A stretch of DNA of 64,000 nucleotides, from positions 255,501 through 319,500 of the forward strand of contig CP119315.1 of NCBI GenBank assembly GCA_029202845.1, given 5' to 3'. Origin of the DNA: Candidatus Sphingomonas colombiensis (GTDB lineage Bacteria > Pseudomonadota > Alphaproteobacteria > Sphingomonadales > Sphingomonadaceae). This document shows, one piece after another, positions 17,884-26,865 of this stretch; position 1 is the first letter of the stretch, and each line of letters starts with the position of its first letter. The notes beneath the pieces are model-generated. The model did no database searches and was not told the origin of the DNA. It worked only from the letters and a program-made list of their open reading frames with translations. A program made the translations under genes and the position numbers.

Positions 17884-19953
17884 CTAGCCCCGCGCCTTCG
17901 CCTCGGCGCGGAATTTGTGCAGCAACGGCTCGGTATAGCCGCTCGGCTGTTCGACACCCTGATAGACCAGCGCCTTGGCCGCGCGGAACGCGAGGTTCGC
18001 TTCCCCCTCCCCGGCCATCGGGCGATAGGCGACATCGCCCGCATTCTGCCCATCCACCTTCGCCGCCATCCGCGTAAAGGCTTCGTCCACCGCATCCTTC
18101 GTCGCCACGCCGTGGAGCAGCCAGTTCGCCAGATGCTGCGACGAGATGCGCAGCGTCGCGCGATCTTCCATCAGCCCGATGTCATGGATATCCGGCACCT
18201 TCGAGCAGCCGACCCCCTGGTCGATCCAGCGCACGACATAGCCAAGGATGCCCTGCGCATTATTGTCGAGTTCCTCACGTACCTCTTCCGGCTGCCAGTT
18301 GCGCCGCATGGCGACCGGCACGGTGAGCAATTTCTCCAGCGGCGCGATCGGCTCGGCCGCGCGCTCGCGCTGACGCGCGAACACGTCGACACGGTGATAG
18401 TGCGTCGCGTGGAGTGTCGCAGCGGTGGGCGATGGCACCCATGCGGTGTTCGCGCCCGACAGGGGATGGCCGATCTTCTGATCGAGCATGTCCGCCATCC
18501 GATCCGGCGCAGCCCACATGCCCTTGCCGATCTGAGCACGCCCCGACAGCCCACAGGCAAGGCCGATCTGGACGTTGCGATCCTCATAAGCCGCGATCCA
18601 CGGCGCACCCTTCATCTCGCCTTTGCGGATCATCGGGCCGGCGCGCATCGCGGTGTGCATCTCGTCCCCTGTACGATCGAGGAAGCCGGTGTTGATGAAC
18701 ATGATGCGGTCTTTCACCGCATGGATACATGCGGCGAGGTTGGCGGAGGTGCGACGTTCCTCGTCCATCACCCCCACCTTGATAGTGTGCCGGGCGAGGC
18801 CGAGCAGATCCTCGACACGATCGAACAGCCGGTTGGTGAAGGCGCATTCGGCCGGGCCGTGCATCTTCGGCTTGACGATATAGATCGATCCGGTGCGGCT
18901 GTTTCCCTGCCGCTTCATATCATGCAACGCGATCAGACTGGTGACGATCGCGTCGAGAATGCCCTCCGGCGCCTCGCCGCCATCCGCCAGGACCACCGCC
19001 GGATTGGTCATCAAATGGCCGACGTTGCGCACCAGCAGCAAGCTGCGCCCGGGCAGTGTCAGGGTAGAGCCATCGGGCGCTAGATAGGCGCGATCGGCAT
19101 TCAACCGCCTCGTCATCATGCGGCCGCTCTTTTCGAACGTATCCTCCAGATCGCCACGCATCAGCCCAAGCCAATTGGTATAGGCCGCCACCTTGTCCGC
19201 CGCGTCCACCGCCGCGATCGAATCCTCCAGATCGCAGATCGCGGTGAGCGCGGATTCTAGGACCACGTCAGCGATCCCCGCCGGATCACCGCGTCCGATC
19301 GGATGATCGCGATCGAACACCACCTCGATATGCAGGCCATTGTGGCGATAGAGCCGCGTCCTGTCCGTCCGCCCGACCAGCTGCGCTGGATCACGCAGCA
19401 CCGGCTCGCCCGCGAGATCGCCCCATGAGCCGCTCGCCAGCGGCACCGCTTCGTCGAGGAACGCCTTGGCCCAGGCGATCACCTGGCTCCCGCGCGCGGC
19501 ATCATAGCCGCCCGTCACGGCGGTGCCGGGGATCGCATCGGTGCCGTAGAGCGCGTCATACAGGCTGCCCCAGCGCGCATTGGCGGCGTTGAGCAGGAAA
19601 CGTGCGTTGAGGATCGGAACAACGAGTTGCGGGCCCGCCAGCCGGGCGATCTCGTCGTCGACATCGCTGGTGCCGACCGCGAATGGCGCAGGCTCATCCG
19701 CGAGATAGGCGATATCGCGCAGGAAGGCTTCGTCCACCGCCTCGCCAGCGAGGTAGCGCTCGTCGACCGCCTGTTGCAGCCGCTCGCGCTCGGCGAGCAG
19801 CGCGCGGTTCTCCGGCGCGAGATCCGCGAAGATCGCCGCCGTGCCGCGCCAGAAATCATCCGGTGCGATCCCGGTGTCGGGGAGCGCTCGTTCGTCCACG
19901 AACCGCGCCAGTTCCTCCGCAACCTGCAACCCGGCCTTGTCGATCATTGCCAT
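17884..19953 (-). CDS. glcB: Malate synthase G
   Basis: The product is 689 aa and condenses glyoxylate with acetyl-CoA to malate in the glyoxylate cycle. ATG 19953 (MAMIDKAGLQVAEELARF) has AAAGGAG 6 nt upstream, and an upstream extension would run into the divergent LysR gene. Typical segments are FLLNAANARWGSLYDALYGTD (around 19530-19590), VLESALTAICDLEDSIAAVD, MRGDLEDTFEKSG, LLLVRNVGHLMTNPAV, GSIYIVKPKMHGPAE and VGVMDEERRTSANL, all characteristic of the monomeric G isoform. Isocitrate lyase is not in the window. The divergent LysR gene 89 bp away is the obvious candidate regulator. Confidence 0.95.
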   Translation of the reverse strand: MAMIDKAGLQVAEELARFVDERALPDTGIAPDDFWRGTAAIFADLAPENRALLAERERLQQAVDERYLAGEAVDEAFLRDIAYLADEPAPFAVGTSDVDDEIARLAGPQLVVPILNARFLLNAANARWGSLYDALYGTDAIPGTAVTGGYDAARGSQVIAWAKAFLDEAVPLASGSWGDLAGEPVLRDPAQLVGRTDRTRLYRHNGLHIEVVFDRDHPIGRGDPAGIADVVLESALTAICDLEDSIAAVDAADKVAAYTNWLGLMRGDLEDTFEKSGRMMTRRLNADRAYLAPDGSTLTLPGRSLLLVRNVGHLMTNPAVVLADGGEAPEGILDAIVTSLIALHDMKRQGNSRTGSIYIVKPKMHGPAECAFTNRLFDRVEDLLGLARHTIKVGVMDEERRTSANLAACIHAVKDRIMFINTGFLDRTGDEMHTAMRAGPMIRKGEMKGAPWIAAYEDRNVQIGLACGLSGRAQIGKGMWAAPDRMADMLDQKIGHPLSGANTAWVPSPTAATLHATHYHRVDVFARQRERAAEPIAPLEKLLTVPVAMRRNWQPEEVREELDNNAQGILGYVVRWIDQGVGCSKVPDIHDIGLMEDRATLRISSQHLANWLLHGVATKDAVDEAFTRMAAKVDGQNAGDVAYRPMAGEGEANLAFRAAKALVYQGVEQPSGYTEPLLHKFRAEAKARG

Positions 19954-20042
19954 TACACGCTCCTTTGATGCCATGGATAGACCATCGCCCGTCTGATCGG
20001 TAGGCTTGAAGAAATTGAAGCAGTTTATCGCCATTGGAATGA

Positions 20043-20930
20043 ATGATGCTCGATCCCGATTACGAGCTTTTCGCGCAGGTGGTCGAGGCGGGTAGCCTTT
20101 CCGCCGCAGGGCGCTCGCTCGGCATCTCGCCCGCAATGGTATCGAAGCGGATGGCGCGACTGGAGGAACGGCTGAGCGTCCGCCTCGTACATCGCACCAC
20201 CCGGCGACTGGCAGTGACCGAAGCGGGCGCGCGTTTTCATGCCGATCTCGCGACGATCCTCGCTAGTGTGCAGGCCGCCGAGGCACGGGTTACCGGGGTA
20301 AGCGCCGCGCCGAGCGGGCCGCTGCGTATTTCGGCGCCCACCTCCTTCGGGCGGCTGCATGTCGCGCCGCACCTTCACCGCTTTCTCGATGCCAATCCCG
20401 CTGTCGCGCTGGAGTTCAACCTGTCGGACGGGTTCGACGATCTGCTCGGCCAGCGCATCGATCTCGCGATCCGCATCGCGCCGGAAATCGCGCCGGGGCT
20501 AGTCGCGCACCGGCTCGGCGCGAGTCGTCGCCTGCTATGCGCCGCCCCGGCCTATATTGAGCGATACGGCGCGCCGGAGACGATCGCAGCACTGGCGGAG
20601 CATCGTCTGCTCGCCGCGACCGGACAGATGCCATGGCGACTGGTGAACGACACGCGTCGCGCGACCGTCGACCGACCCAGCGCGGTCCTCACCAATTCCA
20701 GTGAGATCGTCCGTGAGCTGGCGCTGACCGGGGCCGGCATCGCGCTGCGCTCGTTATGGGATGTCGGCGAAGCGCTGGAGCGCGGCGCGCTGATCCGCGT
20801 ACTGCCGCAATGGGAAGGCTCGGCAGACGTCGGAATCTATGCCGTCCATCCCGCTGCGCCGGCGATATTGCCCGCGGTCACCGCGTTCGTCGTCTTCCTG
20901 CGCGAAATCTTCGTCGACGCGGCGTTCTAA
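20043..20930 (+). CDS. LysR family transcriptional regulator
   Basis: The product is 295 aa. The N-terminal winged helix (FAQVVEAGSLSAAGRSLGIS, then MVSKRMARLEERLSVRLVHR) is a standard LysR DNA-binding domain, and the rest is the two-lobed periplasmic-binding-like effector domain. PLRISAPTSFGRLHVAPHL and DLAIRIAPEI place it in the CrgA/YafC-like group. It is divergent from glcB across 89 bp that contains TTGAAGAAATTGAAG, a direct repeat of TTGAA near 20008-20022. Control of glcB is a reasonable inference. Its TAA overlaps the TAG of thyA tail to tail. Confidence 0.9.
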   Translation: MMLDPDYELFAQVVEAGSLSAAGRSLGISPAMVSKRMARLEERLSVRLVHRTTRRLAVTEAGARFHADLATILASVQAAEARVTGVSAAPSGPLRISAPTSFGRLHVAPHLHRFLDANPAVALEFNLSDGFDDLLGQRIDLAIRIAPEIAPGLVAHRLGASRRLLCAAPAYIERYGAPETIAALAEHRLLAATGQMPWRLVNDTRRATVDRPSAVLTNSSEIVRELALTGAGIALRSLWDVGEALERGALIRVLPQWEGSADVGIYAVHPAAPAILPAVTAFVVFLREIFVDAAF

Positions 20931-21856
20931 ACCGCCACCGGCGCAGCGATGTGCGCGTGCGGATCGTAATCGGTCACTGAGAAATCCTCGATCTGATAGT
21001 CGAAGATCGAGTCCGGGCGCCGAGCGATATGCAGGCGCGGCTCGCCGAGCGGCGCGCGCGCCAGCGTTTCTTCCACCAGATGCGCGTGGTTGAGATAGAT
21101 ATGCGCATCGCCTGCGCTCCACACCAGTTCGCCCGGCTCCAGATCGCATTGCTGCGCCAGCATCCGCAGCAGCATCGCCGCTGAAAAGGCGTTGAAAGCG
21201 AAGCCAAGGCCCAGATCGCACGAACGCTGCCACAACATGCCCGACAGGCGGCCGCCCGCGACATGATATTGATAGGTCATATGGCATGGCGGCAGTGCCA
21301 TCCCGCCCAGCTCCGCGACGTTCCAGCCGGTGAACAACAAGCGCCGCGAGGTAGGGTTGTGGCGGATAGCCTCGACCAGTTCCGCGATCTGATTAACCGG
21401 CGCGCCACGCCGAAACAGCCCCTCGCCGGCCGGCTCATATGTGTCCCAATTCACCCATTGCTTGCCGTACACCGGGCCAAGATCGCCCCACTTCGCCGCG
21501 AACGCATCATCAGCGAGGATGCGGGCCTCGAACGTATCGCGGTCGATCGTCTCGCCGGTCTGCCGCCGGTAATGATCGAGCGGCCAGTCGGTCCAGATGT
21601 GCACCTTCTGCCGCACCAGCTCGCGGATATTGGTGTCCCCGGTCAGGAACCACAGCATCTCCCGCGCCGCCGTTTTCCATGCGACCCGCTTGGTGGTCAG
21701 CAGCGGCACGCGATCGTCGGAAAGATCGAAGCGCAGCGTCGGGCCGAACAAGGATCGCGTGCCGACCCCGGTGCGATCGCGCCGCTCGTCGCCATGCTCC
21801 CATACGTCGCGCAGCAGCCGCAGATATTGGTTCTCGTAATGCCGCTCGATGCTCAT
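20927..21856 (-). CDS. thyA: Thymidylate synthase
   Basis: The product is 309 aa. It methylates dUMP to dTMP using methylene-tetrahydrofolate. Motifs are DRTGVGTRSLFG, LLTTKRVAWKTAAREMLWFL (the folate/dUMP region), GPVYGKQW, the nucleophile Cys191 in ALPPCHMTYQY, QRSCDLGLGFAFN and the C-terminal DYQIEDFSVTDYDPHAHIAAPVAV region. The start MSIERHYENQYL at 21856 is preferred over an in-frame ATG 132 bp upstream because the latter would overlap the divergent gene at 21974. It is convergent with the LysR gene, with stop codons overlapping. Confidence 0.96.
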   Translation of the reverse strand: MSIERHYENQYLRLLRDVWEHGDERRDRTGVGTRSLFGPTLRFDLSDDRVPLLTTKRVAWKTAAREMLWFLTGDTNIRELVRQKVHIWTDWPLDHYRRQTGETIDRDTFEARILADDAFAAKWGDLGPVYGKQWVNWDTYEPAGEGLFRRGAPVNQIAELVEAIRHNPTSRRLLFTGWNVAELGGMALPPCHMTYQYHVAGGRLSGMLWQRSCDLGLGFAFNAFSAAMLLRMLAQQCDLEPGELVWSAGDAHIYLNHAHLVEETLARAPLGEPRLHIARRPDSIFDYQIEDFSVTDYDPHAHIAAPVAV

Positions 21857-21973
21857 GCCATAGCAGTGGCAGGCGCTCGCCCGCGCTGCAAGGCCGCACG
21901 ACAATCCCCTCATTCGGGTCCATTTCGGATAGGAAACGGTGCGTAACGGCTTGCCGCCCGCCATCCTGCCTCG

Positions 21974-22336
21974 ATGATCGACCCGCAAATGGCCCGGCTA
22001 TTCATGCCGATAGCGCGCGCTCAAACCGAGATCGCGATATTCGCCTATCTCAATTCCGCCGGGCAATTGCTCGCGCTGCGCCATGTCCCGTCGGGCAACG
22101 TCGCTGAGGTGGAGGTGCCGATCCGCGCGATCGCGGGTGATGCGCTCGCATTCGGCGCGGATCAGGTGATGATGGCGCACAACCATCCCTCCGGCGATGC
22201 CGAACCGACCCGCGACGATCTTGCCACGACACGCCGTATCGCCACGGCGCTGGATGCCTTAGGAATCCGGCTCGTCGACCATCTGGTGCTGGCGGGTGGC
22301 AGCATTACCAGCCTTCGCGCCCGGGGCCTGCTCTAG
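21974..22336 (+). CDS. Short RadC-like JAB/MPN domain protein
   Basis: The product is 120 aa and is essentially only the JAB domain of RadC. The metal site is complete: MMAHNHPSGDAEPTRDDLATT supplies His69, His71 and Asp82 of the JAMM pattern, with the acidic partner expected earlier. The helix-hairpin-helix N-terminal part of full-length RadC is missing. The biochemical role of RadC proteins is unsettled. The start at 21974 is the first ATG, divergent from thyA. Its last 78 bp overlap the opposite-strand methyltransferase gene. Confidence 0.8.
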   Translation: MIDPQMARLFMPIARAQTEIAIFAYLNSAGQLLALRHVPSGNVAEVEVPIRAIAGDALAFGADQVMMAHNHPSGDAEPTRDDLATTRRIATALDALGIRLVDHLVLAGGSITSLRARGLL

Positions 22337-23050
22337 CGATTGCTGGCGGCACGGCTTGATCGCGGTCGGATCCGGTCGCGCACCCGAGGCCTTGAACGTG
22401 GCGAGATAACCGCCAGCCGACGGCATATTCTCCATCTTCACCAGCTGATAGCCGACAGCGCCAAACTCGCATTGCAGCAGCGCGGGTGGCGTGCCGTGAT
22501 CGGCGGTCGGGCGGTTCGCGTCCACGACCACCACCAGCCCATCGGGCCGAAGCGACGGGCGCATCCGCCACAGGAACTCATAGGGCTGCTCGATCTCATG
22601 ATACATATGCACCATGAAGACCCGATCGAAGCTGGCCTCGGGCAGCTTCGGATCAGCAGGCGCGCCCAGCCGGACGCTGACATTATCGAGCCGCTCGCGC
22701 GCGACACGCTCCGCCAGCGCATCACGCACCGCCGGCATGATATCCTCCGCCAGCACGCGCCCGTCCTTGCCGACGCGCTGCGCGAGGCGCACGGTGTAAT
22801 AGCCCTCGCCCGCGCCGATATCCGCGACTGTCATGCCACGCGCGATTTTCGCGCGCGCCATCACTTCACCCGCCTCATTCAGCCGGTCGCGCGCCTCCTC
22901 GGTCGACCAACGTGCGGAGACGATGTGCGCCACCGGGCGGTCTGCGGCGGGGAACGGCCCCGGCTCGCGATTGTCGTGTCGGATCAGCGGCTGCGATCCA
23001 TCGCAGCCGGCGAGCAAAAGCAGAAGAAGCGAGAGGGGCGCCAGCCTCAA
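22259..23050 (-). CDS. SAM-dependent methyltransferase with lipoprotein signal
   Basis: The product is 263 aa. The N-terminus LSLLLLLLAGCDG is a lipoprotein signal with a lipobox Cys at about residue 16, so the protein should be a periplasmic lipoprotein. The following domain has the class I methyltransferase motif I (VADIGAGEGYYT), GRVLAEDI, FDRVFMVHMYHEIEQPYEFL and GLVVVVDANR. Exported methyltransferase-like proteins of this kind are common in sphingomonads but uncharacterised. The TTG start at 23050 overlaps the prfB stop (TTGA). The last about 26 residues are antisense to the RadC-like gene and may be unnatural. Confidence 0.8.
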   Translation of the reverse strand: MRLAPLSLLLLLLAGCDGSQPLIRHDNREPGPFPAADRPVAHIVSARWSTEEARDRLNEAGEVMARAKIARGMTVADIGAGEGYYTVRLAQRVGKDGRVLAEDIMPAVRDALAERVARERLDNVSVRLGAPADPKLPEASFDRVFMVHMYHEIEQPYEFLWRMRPSLRPDGLVVVVDANRPTADHGTPPALLQCEFGAVGYQLVKMENMPSAGGYLATFKASGARPDPTAIKPCRQQSLEQAPGAKAGNAATRQHQMVDEPDS

Positions 23051-24174
23051 TCGACGTCCTCCACCTCCACCGTCTCGCCCGTCACGCGCTGCGACAGAGC
23101 GGCAGCCATGAAATCGTCGAGATCGCCGTCGAGCACATCGCCCGGCGAGGTGGAAGTCGCGCCGGTGCGCAGATCCTTCACCAGCTGATATGGCTGGAGC
23201 ACATAGGAACGGATCTGGTGCCCCCAGCCGATATCGGTCTTGGTGGCGTTGACCGCGTTCGCCTCTTCCTCGCGCTTGCGCAGTTCATGCTCGTAGAGCC
23301 GCGCGCGAAGCTGGTTATAGGCCTCGGCGCGGTTCTTGTGCTGGCTGCGCTGGTTCTGACAGGCGACGACGATGCCGGTCGGCAAATGGGTGATGCGCAC
23401 TGCCGAATCGGTGGTGTTGATGTGCTGCCCGCCCGCGCCGGAAGCGCGATAGGTGTCGATGCGCAATTCGCTATCGTTGATCTCGATATCGATCGAATCG
23501 TCGATCACCGGATAGACCCAGACCGATGAGAAGCTGGTGTGGCGCCGCGCCGAACTATCATAGGGAGAGATACGCACCAGCCGGTGCACGCCGCTCTCGA
23601 CCTTGGCGTAGCCATAGGCATTCTCGCCCTTCACCAGCAGCGTCGCGGACTTGATGCCCGCCTGTTCGCCCGCATGGTAATCGACCAGCTCGACCTTGTA
23701 GCCACGCCGTTCGGCCCAGCGCGTGTACATGCGCTGGAGCATCTCGGCCCAATCCTGGCTCTCGGTGCCGCCGGCGCCGGCGTTGATCTCCAGATAGGTG
23801 TCGTTGCTGTCGGCCTCACCCGCGAGCAGCGCCTTCACCTTGTCTTGCTGCGCGCGCATGGCGAGTTGAGCAAGCGCCTGCGTGCCCTCGCTGGCCATCT
23901 CTTCATCGCCCTCGGCCTCGGCCATCTCGATCAGCTCACTGGTGTCGGCCAGTTCTCGCTGGATCGCGCGCGTCGCGCCAATCGCCTCGTCCAGCCGGCG
24001 ACGCTCGCGCATCACCTCCTGCGCGGCCTTGGGATTTTCCCACAGCGTCGGATCCTCGACCCGCGCGTTCAACTCGTCGAGCCGGCGGAGCGCGCGGTCC
24101 CAATCGAGGAAGCGGCGCAACAGCGCCAGCGCCTCGTTGATCGTCTCGACATGGGCCTGCGCCTCGGCGCGCAT
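23047..24174 (-). CDS. prfB: Peptide chain release factor 2
   Basis: The product is 375 aa. RF2 recognises UGA and UAA stop codons and triggers hydrolysis through the GGQ loop, here YRASGAGGQHINTTDSAVR. The codon-recognition region reads VRISPYDSSARRHTSF, so the tripeptide is SPY rather than the SPF of Escherichia coli. The frame is open throughout: at the place where many prfB genes have a programmed +1 shift at CTTTGA (after LRRFL, residues 19-23), it reads straight on into DWDRAL. The downstream methyltransferase lipoprotein is coupled by a TTGA overlap. Confidence 0.96.
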   Translation of the reverse strand: MRAEAQAHVETINEALALLRRFLDWDRALRRLDELNARVEDPTLWENPKAAQEVMRERRRLDEAIGATRAIQRELADTSELIEMAEAEGDEEMASEGTQALAQLAMRAQQDKVKALLAGEADSNDTYLEINAGAGGTESQDWAEMLQRMYTRWAERRGYKVELVDYHAGEQAGIKSATLLVKGENAYGYAKVESGVHRLVRISPYDSSARRHTSFSSVWVYPVIDDSIDIEINDSELRIDTYRASGAGGQHINTTDSAVRITHLPTGIVVACQNQRSQHKNRAEAYNQLRARLYEHELRKREEEANAVNATKTDIGWGHQIRSYVLQPYQLVKDLRTGATSTSPGDVLDGDLDDFMAAALSQRVTGETVEVEDVD

Positions 24175-24276
24175 TTCAATTCTCCAAAGGTCGTATCATC
24201 CGACAGCGGCCGAAAACCGCGTCTCGAACGTGAAGTGCCAGATCACGCCGGGATGACGTAAGTGTGGCGGCGGGAC

Positions 24277-26793
24277 TTAGTAGATTCCACCCTGCCGCTG
24301 CAAGAAGTCGCTGTCGTTGGCCTGCGTACGCGGCCCGGTCGGCGCGGCGGCGGCGGCACTGGGCGCGGCTTCCGGTCGGCGCGGCGCACGGCGCGCCTCG
24401 CTCTGCGGCTTGAACGCTTCCCAGATCACGCTCGGCTTGGGATCGCCGGTCGAGGGCCAGGTGCCGAACACCGGCTGGCCCGACGCGCGATCGATCCGCA
24501 CCATCCGAATGCCCTCCGGCGCGCGGAACGGCAGCTTTTCCAGCCCGTCATAGGCCTTGACCGCGAACTCCTTGAAGATCGGCGCCGCCATCGTGCCGCC
24601 CTGCGCATAGCCGCCAAGGCTCGTCGGCGTATCATAACCCATATAGAGCCCGCCGACCATTTGCGGCGAGCCGCCGATGAACCACACGTCGGTCGGCCCG
24701 GAATTGGTGCCGGTCTTGCCGAACATCGGGCGATCGAGATCGCGCAACACGGTGGCGGTGCCGCGCTGGATCACGCCTTCGGTGATGTGGATCATCTGAT
24801 AGGCGGTCATCGCATCGACTATTTGACGCCCGCGCAGGCCTGGGCGCGGCATCGGCTTGCCATCCCAATCGGGCATGTTGCAGCGATCGCACGCACGCCA
24901 ATTCTCCGGCCAGATCACCTTGCCGTGACGGTCCTGCACGAAATCGACCAGCGTCGGCGCGTGCCAGCGGCCCTGATTGGCGAGCACGCCATAAGCGTTG
25001 ACCATCCGCATCACCGTCGTCTCGCCGGCGCCCAGCGCGTAGGAGAGATAAGGCTGGTAATCGCCGATATTCATCGCCTTCATCAGCCCGACGACATTGG
25101 TCATGCCGGTCTGCGCGGCGGCACGCACGGTCATCAGATTGCGCGACTGTTCGATGCCCCAGCGCATCGTATGCGGCCCCGCCCCCCGGCTATTGCCGAA
25201 GTTACGGAAGCATTTCTGCCCCAATCGCGCACCCTGATAGACGCAGAACGGGCCATCGACGATGATCGACGCCGGGGTCATGCCGTGCTCCAGCGCGGCG
25301 GAATAGACGATCGGCTTGATCGTCGACCCCGGCTGACGCATCGCCTGCGTCGCGCGGTTGAACGGCTGGATCGAGCTGTCGAAGCCGCCCTGCATCGCGA
25401 GGATGCGGCCGGTTGCCGGCTCCTGCACCACAAACCCGCCCGAAATCTTCGGCACGGCGCGAAGCGCGAACCGCGTCCCTTCCGGCGCTACGGCGATCAC
25501 ATCGCCGGGCTTGATCGCGGCAAAGGCCGTGCCGCCCTTCCCGCGCACCGGCATCTGCGCGAGATCACGCGGCAATTGGCCGGTCTGCCCGTTGGCGAAG
25601 CCGATCCGCCACGCATCGCCATCCTGCGCGATCGCGATCGCGGCACGCCAGTCGCCGTAGTTGATGTTGACGTTGGTATTGATCAGCGCGCCCAGCCAGC
25701 TGTCGCCCTCGAAATCGACATGACGCAGCGGACCAGCCCAGCCGCGCCCGCGATCATAGCGGATCATGCCATCACGTAGCGCCTGCGCTGCATAGGCCTG
25801 GATCTTCGGATCGAGCGAGGTGCGCACCCACAGGCCGCCCGAATAGACGCTATACTGACCGTCGCGCGCCGTTTCACCATATTTGCCGATCAGCTGCCGA
25901 CGCACTTCCTCGACGAAATAGCCACCGACGCTCTCGAACTTCGGCATGCGATGCGAAATCGCGCCGATCGGCTGCGCCTGCGCCTCATCGCGCTGCGCGG
26001 CGGTGATGAAGCCATTCTTGGCCATCTCGCCCAGCGCCCAGTTACGCCGCGTCAGCGCGCGATCGGTATCGCGATACGGATCGTAATTGGACGGCCCCTT
26101 CGGCAAAATGGCGAGATAGGCCATCTGCGGCAGGGTAAGCTCGTTCAATTCCTTGTCGAAATATGCGTGGCTCGCGGCCTCCACGCCATAAGCGTTCCGG
26201 CCGAGGAAAATCTGATTGAGATAGAGTTCGAGAATCTGCTGCTTGGTCAGCGCATTCTCGATCCGCCACGCGAGGATCGCTTCCTTTACCTTGCGCGTCG
26301 GCGAATAGGCATTGCCGATCAGCAGGTTTTTCGCGACCTGCTGGGTGATCGTCGAGCCACCTCGTGCGCGGCGGCCGGTGCCGAGCTTGGAGGCATAATC
26401 AATCACCGCACCGGCGATGCCGGGATAATCGACGCCATGGTGCTCGAAGAAGCTCTTGTCCTCCGCCGCGAGGAAAGCGTTGATCAGCATCGGCGGATAT
26501 TCGGCGAACGACAATTCGACCCGGCGCTCGCGCGCATAGGAATAGATCGGCGCGCCATCGATCCCGCGCACATTGGTCGGCAACGGCGGCTCGTAGGTGC
26601 GCAACTGATCGACCGAGGGCAAATCGCGCGCGAAGATCAGCCAGAACACGCCGAACGCGATCACCAGCACCCCGGCCAGCGCGGCAAGGAGCTTCACCCA
26701 GCGTTTCGCCCATGCCTCGCCAATTGCCTGACGCAGGCGGCCAGAATCACGATGCAGCTTGATCGTCGCGGGTTCGGGAGGAGAAGACGCCAT
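24277..26793 (-). CDS. mrcA: Penicillin-binding protein 1A, bifunctional glycosyltransferase/transpeptidase
   Basis: The product is 838 aa. A cytoplasmic tail is followed by one membrane helix (LLAALAGVLVIAFGVFWLIF, about 34-53). The GT51 domain has AAEDKSFFEHHGVD, RGGSTITQQVAKNLL and KVKEAILAWRIE, and a long interdomain region follows. The transpeptidase has PGSTIKP (Ser about residue 487), QSRN (about 549) and GKTGTNSGPTD (about 691). The C-terminus is a Pro/Ala-rich tail ending GGIY. It polymerises and cross-links peptidoglycan at the inner membrane. The amidase gene upstream on the same strand (73-bp gap) makes a cell-wall pair. Confidence 0.96.
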   Translation of the reverse strand: MASSPPEPATIKLHRDSGRLRQAIGEAWAKRWVKLLAALAGVLVIAFGVFWLIFARDLPSVDQLRTYEPPLPTNVRGIDGAPIYSYARERRVELSFAEYPPMLINAFLAAEDKSFFEHHGVDYPGIAGAVIDYASKLGTGRRARGGSTITQQVAKNLLIGNAYSPTRKVKEAILAWRIENALTKQQILELYLNQIFLGRNAYGVEAASHAYFDKELNELTLPQMAYLAILPKGPSNYDPYRDTDRALTRRNWALGEMAKNGFITAAQRDEAQAQPIGAISHRMPKFESVGGYFVEEVRRQLIGKYGETARDGQYSVYSGGLWVRTSLDPKIQAYAAQALRDGMIRYDRGRGWAGPLRHVDFEGDSWLGALINTNVNINYGDWRAAIAIAQDGDAWRIGFANGQTGQLPRDLAQMPVRGKGGTAFAAIKPGDVIAVAPEGTRFALRAVPKISGGFVVQEPATGRILAMQGGFDSSIQPFNRATQAMRQPGSTIKPIVYSAALEHGMTPASIIVDGPFCVYQGARLGQKCFRNFGNSRGAGPHTMRWGIEQSRNLMTVRAAAQTGMTNVVGLMKAMNIGDYQPYLSYALGAGETTVMRMVNAYGVLANQGRWHAPTLVDFVQDRHGKVIWPENWRACDRCNMPDWDGKPMPRPGLRGRQIVDAMTAYQMIHITEGVIQRGTATVLRDLDRPMFGKTGTNSGPTDVWFIGGSPQMVGGLYMGYDTPTSLGGYAQGGTMAAPIFKEFAVKAYDGLEKLPFRAPEGIRMVRIDRASGQPVFGTWPSTGDPKPSVIWEAFKPQSEARRAPRRPEAAPSAAAAAPTGPRTQANDSDFLQRQGGIY

Positions 26794-26865
26794 ACGCGAC
26801 GCCGGTGTTTAGCAGGATTGCCCGGCTGGGGAAGCCCACGCGTCTATCACCGCGTCATGCGGGCG

